Positions 20,996 through 31,413 of a DNA stretch of 64,000 bases are shown piece by piece. Position 1 is the first letter of the stretch; the number at the start of each line of letters is the position of its first letter. The notes beneath the pieces were generated by a model. That model saw only the letters and a program-made list of their open reading frames with translations. It had not been told where the DNA came from and made no database searches. The stretch is taken from contig OW051494.1 of the NCBI GenBank assembly GCA_932521035.1, positions 854,001 through 918,000 of the forward strand, in the 5' to 3' direction. Source of the DNA: Oscheius dolichura. Lineage: Eukaryota > Nematoda > Chromadorea > Rhabditida > Rhabditidae. Made by a program: the position numbers and the translations under genes.

Positions 20996-23942
20996 ATGAC
21001 TGTCAGCTATAATCTGTCTGTTTCTACCTCACATCCATGGACATTTATTAAACTATTCTTTCGGTAACTTAGAAAGGGCAGAATAAAGCAGAATTTGAGA
21101 TGGAAAGGATCAGTATGGAAAGCCTGTTGGATTCAGTATACCGTCTGGATAATTATGTTTTTCCTGGTTTCGGGAATCTATCGATTTCTATTGACAGACG
21201 AGCAGAAAAGGTAAAATAGCCAGGATATCGTCTAAATTAGTAATCTATCAAAGTGAAATATTGAAACAGCCACAGTTCCGCAGCTCAACAAATGAAGCAA
21301 CCTTTTATTCATTTTTTCTGCTATTCTTTCTTGTTTTTTTCTTCTTTTGCTTTCAAAAAATTGATAGAGACGATTATATTTATTATTCAGGTTATAAAAT
21401 GTAAGGAAGGCTTCATTTTTAGTACATTCATCTCGCTGGTAGACTTCACCAATTCCCGCCTCGGTTATATTCCTCTTGATCTAATGCTGGGATTTTTTGT
21501 AGCCGGTGTACTTACCAGATTTTGGTATCTCTATAATATTATTGGATTCATTGATAAGTTTGTTTTATATTATACTTTTTTATTTGGTTTGTATAATTTT
21601 TAGCATAGCGTTAATGACAGCGCTGTACGTTCGAGGAACAACGGATAGGGCCAGACAATATCGACGAAATATTGTCCGACATTGTATGCTGACACAGGCA
21701 ATTATTTCCCATCCAACAAATAAAAGAAAGCCAATATTTAGACACTAATTTTTCGAGATCTTTCGATGAAATGTAGAAAGCGTTTCCCCACATTGGATAC
21801 ATTGACTGCTGCTGGTAAAATCGCCCATTTTATTATTTTTTTTTCTAACAATCTTAGGCTTCATGATGCCGCATGAAAAGGCAAATTTCGACGGGATACA
21901 ATACAATTACAACAAATATTTCCTCCCATTCAATTGGGCTTGGGCATTGATTTACAAGTAATTTTCCTCAAAAATTCCGGCTATTCTTTTCAGTGCAAGG
22001 AAGGAAGGATTTATTGAGAGTGATTTCTATGTCACAATTCTATCAGAGGTGAGTAGTAATTGAACAAAAAAGAAAAAAGGCCTCAGTAACTCTTTCTCGT
22101 TGTTTTTATCCACACTATACTTCGGCGTGGTGCACGGTTTGTCCTCCTCGGCCTGGGCGGGAGTCGAACCCGCGCCACCTGGGCTCATAGGCGAGCCACT
22201 TGCCATTGCGCCATGTTGTCGACTCCGCGCTGGTCATGGAACTCGTTACCAATCGCTATTCCCACCCCCTATTGAGCCAACTTTTCCAGGAGGTCAGGAA
22301 ATTCCGTACAGATTTGGCTTGGCTCTGCAATTACGACTGGGTCCCCTTGCCCGTAATCTACCCGACAATCGTCTGTCTGGCCGTCCACACCTATTTTCTG
22401 GTATGTGTCGTGGCCCGGCAGTTTGTGGTCGACTCCCTCGAAACGGATGAGGTTTTTTCCCATTCAAGGGACTAAAAATAAAGAAAATACATTCAGATTG
22501 ACCTAGTCTTCCCATTTATGACAACAATTCAATTTTTCCTCTACATGGGATGGCTGAAAGTCGCCGAAGCGCTCCTCAACCCATGGGGAGAGGACGACGA
22601 GTAGGTTCTTGAGCGAAAACTGGCTGAGTATCATATTCTTACGCAGTTAAAATATAGAAAAGGTTGAATATTTCAGTGACTTCGAGACAAACATGCTAAT
22701 TGATCGAAATTTGACGGTAGGTCCTCTTTATTCCTGTATTTCGCCCTCAAGAGCTTTGCACCCGATTCTGGACCAAATTTTCCATCTGAAAACAAATTTT
22801 CCATTATGTCAACGTTATAGAGGCATAGAAAATCTCCCGCTGATCATTTTGATACCAAAAAATAGTTAAAACTCCTCAAAACCCGCCATTTTCTCCATTT
22901 TCCCTGCCTACAATGGAAAACTATCTTTTATAGCTTCTCATTTTTTAAAGTTATACTCATAAATAATAAACAAATAGATGCTTTTGTAGAGAAAATTCTG
23001 GGCTACATTTCTAGTGTAAAATTGTTTTGTGAAGTGGCGAAAATTATGAAAAAATATCCAGCTGAACGTGAAATAAGGTTTTTTTGGATGAAATAGCAAA
23101 AAAATAAACATTTTGCTGCAAAATAAAAAAAAAACTTACAGCATCATGTAGCTTTCGTTCTCCTCATTATTTTGAATCTAAAAATCACCTAGAAAACGAA
23201 GGCTTGGATTTTTATCCGCTCCTCGCCGTCGCGGCGCCCCCCGCTGTCTAACTGTGGCTCCCTCTCTCTAGATTCCCCCAACAGAACCCCATTAAAACGG
23301 ATAAAATAATCCCGTTTCCCTTCCAGATGGCTCTAAAAATAGTAGACGCGGGTTACGGTAAGACTCCTGAGCTGAAAAAGGATGCCTTTTGGGACGACGA
23401 GTGGATTCCTCTTTACACGGAGGAAAGCGCCCATGAGAGGAGATACCGACGCCGGGAGGGATCCCTAGCCCATATAAAGTAAGCCCCAGTCTTTTTATAA
23501 TATAATAACTACATAAAGAATATAATAAATATATACAAATCGATTTTTAGACTCCCCGTCTCGATCAGCCAAGTCCGAATGGTGCCGCTTGGCTCCTCTG
23601 CTAATTTAGGCAGTATCAAGGAGAGAATTGTCCCTGTTAATCCGTAAGTTTTCCTATATTTCATCCTTTTCCTCTTCTTTATAATTTCTAGAAGAAAATG
23701 GGGCTTTTTCTATTACCACCTTGTCTTTACACTTTGAGAACTTGCCAGTCCATTATAAATCCCCCATTTTCAGAGAAGACACAGCTGAGGACAAGCCTAC
23801 GGGTTTTCTGAGCCGTTCCGCTTCGCTAATTGGCTTCGCTCCCAAGAGAAACATGTCCGTTTCCCAAGGTCTTGGCTGGACTATCTCTTCCCGTGCAAAT
23901 CTCGAAGAAGGAGCCATGAAGCTGGAAGAACTCGGACACTAG
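20996..23942 (+). CDS. Bestrophin chloride channel
   Basis: Thirteen exons (20996-21063, 21100-21210, 21423-21557, 21604-21697, 21742-21814, 21858-21957, 21994-22048, 22290-22451, 22497-22600, 22677-22716, 23327-23478, 23551-23643, 23774-23942) sum to 1356 nt (451 aa). Hallmarks in order: N-terminus [118 protein letters not shown]. These line up with the bestrophin core, including the acidic calcium-clasp region (GEDDDDFETN). It should form a pentameric calcium-gated anion channel. Intron 1 is 36 nt with a TTTGAG acceptor, and intron 4 is a probable GC-AG intron; both are required by the homology. It is divergent from dyn-1, with 545 bp between starts. Confidence 0.93.
22143..22218 (-). pseudogene. 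tRNA-like sequence in bestrophin intron
   Basis: On the minus strand, ATGGCGCAATGGCAAGTGG resembles a D-arm, and GCGGGTTCGACTCCCGC is a perfect T-arm followed by a plausible acceptor strand. The anticodon arm (GGCTCGCCTATGAGCC) would have a six-base loop without U33, and the 5' acceptor does not pair. It is a tRNA pseudogene or tRNA-derived element in the 22049-22289 intron. Confidence 0.5.
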
Positions 23943-24517
23943 TTGTAACATCTGGATTTTGGTAAATATCCGAATAAATTCAGTTATTACTTTTTATTTC
24001 TCGGATAAATAGTATATCCAGGGGCAAAGACACAAGAAAAACTTCAAAACTTTACAATCAATAGTGCAGCTTCTCTAAAAGGGAAATGAAGTTCTTCTGG
24101 AAAGAAAAAGTTGTAAAAAAAAGAGTTTCACCAGCAGGTATTATCAATTTTCCTAAACCTTCCACTAGTGCAAATGTAAGAATTTGCCAGTTCTCTCTTC
24201 ATTGTAAGATTCTTTTCTAAATTTTTTTCATGCGGTTCAATATCTTCTTGTATGCGTGTTGTGTATTGTGCTAGTTTTATGTATGGACCGTATATATATA
24301 ATTAGAGCTGTTATAAATGTGTTCTTCCATGTAAAATAGTCTGCTTGAGGAGGAAGCAGGAAGAAACTAGAAAAAACACAACTGATGTTTAAATTCAATG
24401 CAACGCGGGCAATTGAAAACGTCAAGCGTTTTCAGTTCATTTTTTTCTCTCTCCATTTTGTTTTTCATTGAATTCGTCTGCTTTTATAAGTTTTCAATTG
24501 TGTTCCTTTAATTCAGG

Positions 24518-24978
24518 ATGAAGAATTATGATGGTGCCAGGAGGGATCGAATAAGACCGCCGAAAACCAACAGACGCAAGGAGCCAGCTCGAAAAAGAAA
24601 TAAAGAAGTAGAAAATGTTCAAAAGGTAAGCAAATTTAGTCGTTATTATTTATGGCTATTGTTTTCAGATCAGCCCCATTGTTTCCATTACCAAGGCCGA
24701 CTTGGACGCATTTTTTACCCAATTTCAAGTAGCTTCTATTCTTATTCATCTATGCTTCTTCAGAACGAATTTACCTTTTATGAAAAGTTGGAGCAGCTGC
24801 ACCCGTTACAATTTATGAATCTCTATCTGGATGATGGCCGCAGTTAGTATTTATCAAATTCGCACAATCGATATTATTAGGATATTTTACAACGGAACTG
24901 ACGCTGGAAGGATATTATACAGACGAAGAAAATGAGTACTCATACGATCTTGGTCCAAATCTAGCTGTTGTTTCTTAA
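24518..24978 (+). CDS. Small basic protein, unknown, tiny introns
   Basis: The four exons 24518-24625, 24669-24728, 24764-24842 and 24881-24978 sum to 345 nt (114 aa). The ATG follows TTAATTCAGG, a likely spliced-leader acceptor. The N-terminus is basic (RDRIRPPKTNRRKEPARKRN), the middle is helical (ITKADLDAFFTQFQNEFTFY, then EKLEQLHPLQFMNLYLDDG), and the C-terminus is acidic (EGYYTDEENEYSYDLGPNL). Introns are 43, 35 and 38 nt. I do not recognise a family. The basic start suggests a nuclear protein; this is inference only. Confidence 0.6.
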
Positions 24979-26360
24979 ATATGTTTTCGTATGTCTCCAG
25001 ATCAGTTTCAAGTTTTTTTATCTGTTTAGAGTTTTTTACTTATCAAATTTGTGTGTATGTGCAGTAAATATTATCTAACAGAACCAAATTTTTGATCTTT
25101 GCGAGCTCCAGAAGTGGAAGATGCTTTAACACTAGGCAGGGCAATATCTCTTCAGCAGCATATAATTTCTGGGAGATACTGTGGCTGTCTAACTGTGGTG
25201 TGGTGGCTGTCTAACTGTGGTTGTATAAATGTCTAATTGTGCCTGTCTAACTGTGGCACTGTAACTACCCGTTACCGTAACAACTGGCCCATCTTCTCCA
25301 AGTATGAGCGCCCATCCGGCGGGGACTGTTCTAACTTTTGAAACGACCGCTTCAGCCTCTCCCTCTCTTCTCTACTAGCATCACTATTTACCCATGTCTA
25401 ATAAGATTCCGCTGCTTCAAAGGGCGGCAGGTCGCGTGCAGTGGACTGTCTTTTTTCTCCCTACTCTGTCTCGTCTGTCTGTGCCCCGCAGCTGGTCCGG
25501 GGGTAGGCAGGTCACACCTTGGTTATTGTCTTCCTTTCCATCTTTCCCATTTCCTTTGCCTCTCTTTTCCCTGATCCAGGGGCTAGCCAGCTAGTCATTT
25601 GCCCTATGCCATGAATCAGAAGAAATGTCATCCCGATGATGGCTATTTACAACCGTCCCTGGGTCCCTTTCTCACCAACTCATCGCCCCCCGTCTGCCCC
25701 CCTTGCCCCCTGCTTGGTGTCTCCCCTTTTTGCAGAGGGATGAGTTGTTGTCGCGGCGGTAAATAGCTCGTGTCTCTCCCTGATCATATGCGATTTCAAC
25801 CCGCCGCCTTCCCCGCCAAGGGATTGCCACTCGCTATTTTGAAATACAGCCCCTTTCCCGCTCTTTTCACTCTAGCGAAAACAGATAACGGATCTGCCAT
25901 TGCTGGCTACTACTGCCTTATTTTCAAGTGTCCAGCAGGACACCGCATCTTTTAATGATAGATTGGCTGTCTAACTGTGGCTCTTATTTTTTTGGCTGGG
26001 AAACCTCGAGAACTGAAGCTGTCTAAATGTGGCTCACTTCTTCTAGGGTTGGAAACTTCTGGAGCCACAGTTAGACAGCCGTTTTCTAAAGATTACAGAA
26101 TCAGTTGGGAATTCCTTAGATATTTCAAAGATATCACAGTTCTTCGTTCCGTAATTATTGTTAGCTGTCTAATTGTGACTGATATCTATAGGATCTGTAA
26201 CTTTGGGAGCCACAGCTAGACCCGAAACAGATTGCCCTTTGAATTGAAGGAACAGCCCCCAATATTTCATAAATCTCACAGTTCTTCGCTCCGAAACTCT
26301 TGTTGGCTGTCTAACTGTGGCTTTTTTCTCCTTAATTCCAACCTTTTCAGGGTACCAGAA
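24979..26360. other. Intergenic, cluster of CTGTCTAACTGTGGC motifs
   Basis: No coding gene. At least nine copies of the 16-nt word GCTGTCTAACTGTGGC or its complement, some with one or two changes, lie at about 25184-25260, 25966, 26018, 26063, 26163, 26208 and 26304. Confidence 0.7.
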
Positions 26361-28307
26361 ATGTTTCCCAAGAAAAGTAAATGGTTCAGTAGGAAGCGAT
26401 CAGTAGCGGAGGATAGTCCCCAGCCGAAACAAGTCATCATCAATCAGCCGTCTTCTAAATGGGTCGGTTTACTATTATTTCCCTTTCTTATCATATTTCT
26501 CCTCCTAAAAACTTTTGCCACTGACCTTGAGTTTCCCTCCTGGACCAGATGTTCCCATGATGAGTCGGATCAGACGGACAACACAAAGGGCGAACTCGGG
26601 TTAGCAGGGGGTGGGAAAGGGAGCGGGGAGGAGGAGATGCCTGGTCTTCCATTTTGGGTCGAGGGAGGGAAAATGGTCAGAAACTGGGTTCTCCCTTGGC
26701 TAGAAGAGATCCGACCCAAATTTTCGTCTCGGTCCCCGATAGCCCGTTCCCCTGCACCCGTAAAGTCTCGGCAGGACAAAGGTATAAAGGCGAGGCAGTT
26801 TTGTAACAGTTTTGAATAAAGACGATCCTCCTGCCGAGACGTTACGGGTGCAGGGGATCGGACTATCCGGGACCGAACCAAAGATCCAGTCAAAAATCGT
26901 CTCAGTCTCTTCCAGAGCTGTTTTTCTCTTGGCATATCTATCAAAATTGGTTTATTGGACTCTAAAAATGTAGAAATACCTAGTAAGATCTTTCATTTCC
27001 TGGAAAATGGAGTGAATTTCCCAAATTAGGAGAGAAAGAGTTTAGGGCTCCGAAAATCGGGAAATTTCAAATTTTTCGCTTGAATTGGGATCAATCTGTT
27101 CAGGACAACTTTAGACGGAGGGAGAAGCGTGTTCGGAATTTGAAAATTTTTTACTTTGGGAATTAGCGGGTGAATTTAGGAGAAAATAGGCCATTTTGTC
27201 TGTTCAGAGGGCTAAAAAAAGGCTTGATTTTCTCCCATCGAATTCAAAAGTCTACCGTATTTTTGCCACTGTCCGTTTTTCCAACTTCTTTTTTCGATAA
27301 TTTTCCCTGATTCAGGCTGCTTCTCCCCCTCCGGAGAAGCGTTCCCGTCCGTCTCTTCTGGAGGACCCTCCCTGTCCCTGTTACAAGCCGTTTTCTCTTC
27401 AACTCGACCCGCTAGACCCTTACATATCCATAGCCTATGTAACTCAATGGAAGGGTTACTGTACGAATCCTATTCATCGAGCCCTGGCTCCCGCCTTTCC
27501 GAGTCTTACTTTTTCTGATAATTATCGAGGAATTCTTCATGATGTTATACAGGTCACTGGTAAGAGTTTTTCCTATTTCCTCCAAAAAATTTGGATTTTC
27601 TAGACGTTCCTGGAGTGAATTGGGGCTACGCGGACAAGACATGGGCCTGGCAGGTGCCGCTATACGGTCCTCTTCTGGTAGAGCTTTAAATTTAGTCCCC
27701 TTTCCCGCCCTTTTAATTAAATACAAACAATAAATTAATCTTTAGAACGTCTTCGGTCGCATGAAGTTGACCCCTCCGCCGATAAACCAGCGATTCCTTC
27801 CTGAATTCCTCCATAGTCTTATGTTATCAAAGATTGAGCGTAAGTATACCATTACTCTCGGTCCTCGGGTGGCTCGAAGCATTTTGGCGGAGATTCTGAA
27901 CGCTGGAGAGCCGAAACAGGCCAACCAATTGAGTACGGTAAGTCGGAAAATGGGAAAATATCGGGAAAGGGCAGAAAACCCCACCACAATGGGAAGATTC
28001 CGCTTACGGCCATACCACGTTGAAAGTACGCCATCCCGTCCGATCTGGCAAGTCAAGCAACGTTGGGCTCGGTTAGTACTTGGATCGGAGACGGCTTGGG
28101 AATCCCGGGTGTCGTAAGCTTTTTGCCTTTTTTTGCTTTTCATCGTGGGTCAAATTTTTTGCCTTTATCTCTAGATCTAAATGTTTCAAACATAAAAACA
28201 GCACCTTTTTCATCAATAATATCCGTTTTCAGATCATGGAAACTGGAGAAGACGCAGAAAACTCTAGCGAGAACGAGGAAGAGCCCTTTTGGGAGCCTAA
28301 TAACTAG
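26361..28307 (+). CDS. Predicted single-pass membrane protein, nematode-specific
   Basis: Exon 1 starts MFPKKSKWFSRKRSV and contains one membrane segment (WVGLLLFPFLIIFLLLKTF) after a basic stretch, so it is probably a type II signal anchor. Later exons begin near 27317 (AASPPPEKRSRPSLL, then CPCYKPFSLQLDPLDPY), near 27604 (DVPGVNWGYADKTWAWQVPL), near 27747 (NVFGRMKLTPPPINQRFLPE to AEILNAGEPKQANQLST) and at 28235 (IMETGEDAENSSENEEEPFW, stop at 28307). The donor of exon 1 is uncertain; ATG|GTCAGA near 26673 is the best phase-0 option. A MITE lies in intron 1 and a complete 5S rRNA gene in the last intron, on the same strand. The family is not recognised. Confidence 0.55.
26740..26865. mobile_element. 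MITE copy 7, intact
   Basis: It is 126 bp: left TAGCCCGTTCCCCTGCACCC, right GCAGGGGATCGGACTA, core ACAAAGGTATAAAGG. Same length and orientation as copy 2. Confidence 0.88.
28002..28120 (+). rRNA. 5S ribosomal RNA, intronic copy 1
   Basis: It is 119 nt, starting GCTTACGGCCATACCACGTT and ending GGGTGTCGTAAGCT, with paired ends (GCTTACG/CGTAAGC). The internal control region GGTTAGTACTTGGATCGGAG is intact, and a run of T follows as an RNA polymerase III stop. One base differs from the other three copies (GGGCTCGG instead of GGGCCCGG). It lies in the last intron of the gene at 26361-28307, same strand. Confidence 0.95.
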
Positions 28308-28518
28308 AAAAGAAGTATTGAATTTTCCACATTCCCCTATATTTTCTCCAGTTGTACTACAGTATCCCTCCCCATTACCCCATCTTTCAAATTGTTTCTT
28401 TCCCGCCATCGCAGGGTCCCCTAGCCGGTTCAGAATTGTACGCCAATGGATTTCCACGGTTCTATTATTACAGTATGCTCATTTTTTTACCAAAGTATAC
28501 CATAAAAAGATCATTATT

Positions 28519-30822
28519 TTATGTTTTATTCAATAAATTCAAATATTCTTGGATTACTGTAGGATATTCTTCTCTCTTCTTCCCTTCTAGTTTCTTTTCC
28601 AGCTCCTTACAGTACTCCTCCTTGTTGGGTCCCGAAGGGAAGACCATTTCGATCACTTTCTTCACCATTCCTTCATTATCCACCACTTTTACCGTATAGA
28701 ATCCCACCTTGACTTCGACGAGAACCCATTGACTTGGATTCAGATGCTTGAGGTATACGGTAGATTGGATATAACCCACTCCGATACATTTCTCTCCAGA
28801 GAAAATCACATTTAATCCATATTTTACAGTATCCAGGCCTCGAAGACGGCTTTTCGTGGCGGGAACCTCTAAATGTTTCAAGTTCCCGCTCATTTTAAAG
28901 GTTTGAAGGAACTGAAAAAATTTGAAGAATATGGCGATTTTCACCTCTAAATAGCTGTCAAACAAAGAATCCGCGTCTTTCTCACCGGGAAGGCCATAAA
29001 TTTCAAAAATTGTAACTTTTGAGAACCGGCAGAACATTACGTAGTCTTTCCCATCGGAGAAGCCAAATTTTTCTGCACAGATTTCTTCGCAAAACTGAAA
29101 AATGGGGGATTACATTGGGCGCGCTCAAGCGCCACAGTTAGACAGCTCTGGAGTCACGGCTGTCTAACTGTGGCTCTTTCTTACCTTTGGCAGCAGCTCG
29201 AGAAGGTGACAATCGAGCCAATTTGTCTGGAATTTCTTGTAATCTATGAATCGGAGAGGAGCCAAGTCGCTGGAGACCTTGTCATGATTCTGGAGAACCA
29301 ACTTATCGCAGGATAATTGGACACTGGTGAGGATAGACTCGAGATTTGTCTGGACAGATGAGTCCTGAAAAGAAACGTTTTAATTAAATGATGTAAGGGA
29401 GATTTCAACCTAACAATGGAACGAAAATGGAGTAGGGATGGCAACCTTTCCCCTGTCTTTCAGAAAGAAACCTGTTCCTGGCGGCTGATTTCCCAAGTCA
29501 TGTACTGTCCAGCCATCAACTTTTCCATAAAGTGGAACGAGAAAAGAACAAGAAATAAGAGAAAACAAAGAAACAAGAGAATCAGAGCGAAGTCTTCATT
29601 TTCCGCCCCCTTAGGCGTTCGTCTCCTTGTCTACGTCCTGGCGGTGCTGCTCCGCCTCCTTCAGGGCCTTCTCCAGGTCGTCGGCCTTCTTCTTCAGCCC
29701 CTCGTTCTTCTCAGCCAGCTTCTTGATCTTCTCGTCCTTGGCTGCCATCTCCTTCTCGTGGATGAGCTCAGCCAGCTGGAGAGACAGCCGCAGGTTTTGC
29801 TTCTCCAGGTCCGAGTACTGCTTCTCTTTCTCCTTTTGCAGCTTCTCGGTCTTCTTCTCCAGCGTCTTGTTCTTCTCCCGCTTTTTGTCCAACAGCGTCG
29901 AGGAGCAATTGAATTGCTTGACGTAGGCATCGCGGTCCTTCTTCAGCTTCTCCTTCTCCTCTTCCAGCTCCTCCTTCTTCATCGCCAGCTCCTCCTTCTT
30001 CATCGCCAGCTCCTCGTTCTTCTCCTTCAGCTCGCCGTGCAGCTGGCAGCAGTCCTTTTTGAAACATTTAGATATAGAGATAAAGACAAAAAATTTGACC
30101 CACAATGAAAAGCAAAAGAAAGTAAAAGCTTACGACACCCGGGATTCCCAAGCCGTCTCCGATCCAAGTACTAACCGGGCCCAACGTTGCTTGACTTGCC
30201 AGATCGGACGGGATGGCGTACTTTCAACGTGGTATGGCCGTAAGCGAAATGGGTCTCTTGGCGCGGGGTGGCAAGGGTTTAGCTACTTCTTTTACTATTT
30301 TCTCTATTCCTCTATATTTCTGATAAGCTCAGGACATCAAAAGCTACCAAAGAAGTCAGAAAAACGCATAAATAATACAAAAAATAATTGGTAATTAATT
30401 AATTGGTGCTTACAATTGCAATTTCCTTGAAAAACACGATCCTCTTGCCGGACTTCTGGTTTTCCAGCCATGGCACCAGATGGATGGATTTGTTCTCCAC
30501 TGTGAAAACCAGTTTCTAAAATACCTTGAATATAATTCCTTTTTCTTTACAATTTACCCGTTTATTCGGTAAATTCATAGCGAAACTTGTTGAGATTCGA
30601 AGAGCCGGGTAGATGGCATGAACTCTATCCGGATAGTTCTCAATCAAGCCGAGGAAATCCTTTCGAATCGGGTTATTGTGCTTCTCAATGAAGGTATGAA
30701 GACATCTTGTTGGAATAATCCGCGGGGATTTCATAAAGAACGTCTGGAGAGCAAAATAGGGTTACTGTAGGTGGAATAGCCCTTACCTTGTTCAGAAGAG
30801 GGTGGCGAAGTTTTCCAGCCAT
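28519..30822 (-). CDS. Nematode-specific protein, possible F-box/FTH type
   Basis: Exons read from 30822 down: MAGKLRHPLLNK; FFMKSPRIIPTRCLHTFIEK to MNLPNKR; KLVFTVENKSIHLVPWLEN; then, after a long intron, DSSVQTNLESILTSVQLSCD to DYKKFQTNWLDCHLLELLPK, FCEEICAEKFGFSDGKDYVM, and a last part with LKHLEVPATKSRLRGLD, ending EYPTVIQEYLNLLNKT. Regular spacing of leucines and the SCDKLVLQNH segment resemble worm F-box/FTH proteins, but I cannot prove it. The long intron (about 30410 to 29362) contains a 5S gene and a coiled-coil ORF on the same strand. The gene may instead be two genes, one ending with the coiled coil at 29611. Confidence 0.5.
29611..30105 (-). CDS. GC-rich coiled-coil ORF nested in intron
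   Basis: From about 30058 downward the frame is a continuous coiled coil (LKEKNEELAMKKEELAMKKE, KEREKNKTLEKK-like, LEKALKEAEQHRQDVDKETN) ending at 29611. The codons are strongly biased to GAG, AAG and CTG, and GC content is far above the flanks. An in-frame ATG at 30105 would add a hydrophobic start (MWVKFFVFISISKCF) encoded by the 3' flank of the neighbouring 5S gene. Alternatively the coiled coil is a phase-0 terminal exon (DCCQLHGELK...) of the gene starting at 30822. It contains two MKKEELA repeats. Confidence 0.6.
   Translation of the reverse strand: MWVKFFVFISISKCFKKDCCQLHGELKEKNEELAMKKEELAMKKEELEEEKEKLKKDRDAYVKQFNCSSTLLDKKREKNKTLEKKTEKLQKEKEKQYSDLEKQNLRLSLQLAELIHEKEMAAKDEKIKKLAEKNEGLKKKADDLEKALKEAEQHRQDVDKETNA
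30127..30245 (-). rRNA. 5S ribosomal RNA, intronic copy 2
   Basis: It is 119 nt on the minus strand, identical in the parts I compared to copies 3 and 4. The T-run after the 3' end is interrupted (TTTTACTTTC). About 75 bp of its 3' flank match the 3' flank of the copy at 28002 (GTGGGTCAAATTTTTTG, TTTATCTCTA, ATCTAAATGTTTCAAA), so the two form an inverted duplication about 2 kb apart. Confidence 0.94.
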
Positions 30823-31413
30823 TTTAAAGGTCTAAAATGAGTCAAGAAAGGAAGATTGCTTTCTAGAAAATAAGAAAGGAACGCGAAGATTGAGTTCAAA
30901 GCGAAAGGAGGGGGAGGAAAGCGGACTGAACAAGACCTACGGTTGGTATTGGAATTATTGGCTATTTATAACTAACAAAATGGAATTTTCAAGTAGCTTC
31001 CACCTCTAGTCGATGTAGAATTTTCTGCTCTTTCCAAAGGTACAAAAATGTACCAGAAATTCCACTCTACTAGAGAGTTATGACTTTGAGACGCCGGCGT
31101 ACCACTCTTTTAGCCAATTTCCGTCTTTTTGGGTTCAAAATGATTCTTTTCCCGAAATCTTTTGTACCGATATTGTTGGTCAACCTCTTCTGATCAAGGA
31201 AACATATTTATCTTCCAGATTTTTTTTAATAAAAAAGTGAGATGGTCGAGTTTTTGGCCACAAATCGACTTGGAAGCCATCATGGCAGCGTTTCCCCGCT
31301 TTCTGTACCTCATTCTACAGCCTTTCTTATATTTTTTTAAATATTTTATTTATTGTGGCCTATATATTGAATTGAATAAATTGTCCAAAAAAAAGAGATA
31401 TAGACGGTATGTT

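Noticed and set aside
21292-21603. The long bestrophin-strand frame starting MKQPFIHFF
   Set aside because: It overlaps real exon 3, but its N-terminal half is intron. The strong TTTTTAG acceptor at 21422 gives the conserved reading directly after TDEQK.
22143-22218. A functional tRNA in the bestrophin intron
   Set aside because: The T-arm is perfect, but the anticodon loop lacks U33 and the acceptor stem does not pair, so it is called tRNA-like only.
23900-24518. An operon linking bestrophin to the small basic gene
   Set aside because: The gap is about 575 bp, longer than usual for nematode operons, and an SL2-type signal cannot be told from sequence alone.
25184-25260. A CRISPR-like array of short repeats
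   Set aside because: The genome is eukaryotic; the repeats are irregularly spaced, occur in both orientations and are dispersed over tens of kilobases.
29627-29930. Serine-rich and arginine-rich ORFs opposite or overlapping the coiled coil
   Set aside because: They are shadow frames of the GAG/AAG/CTG-rich coiled-coil sequence.
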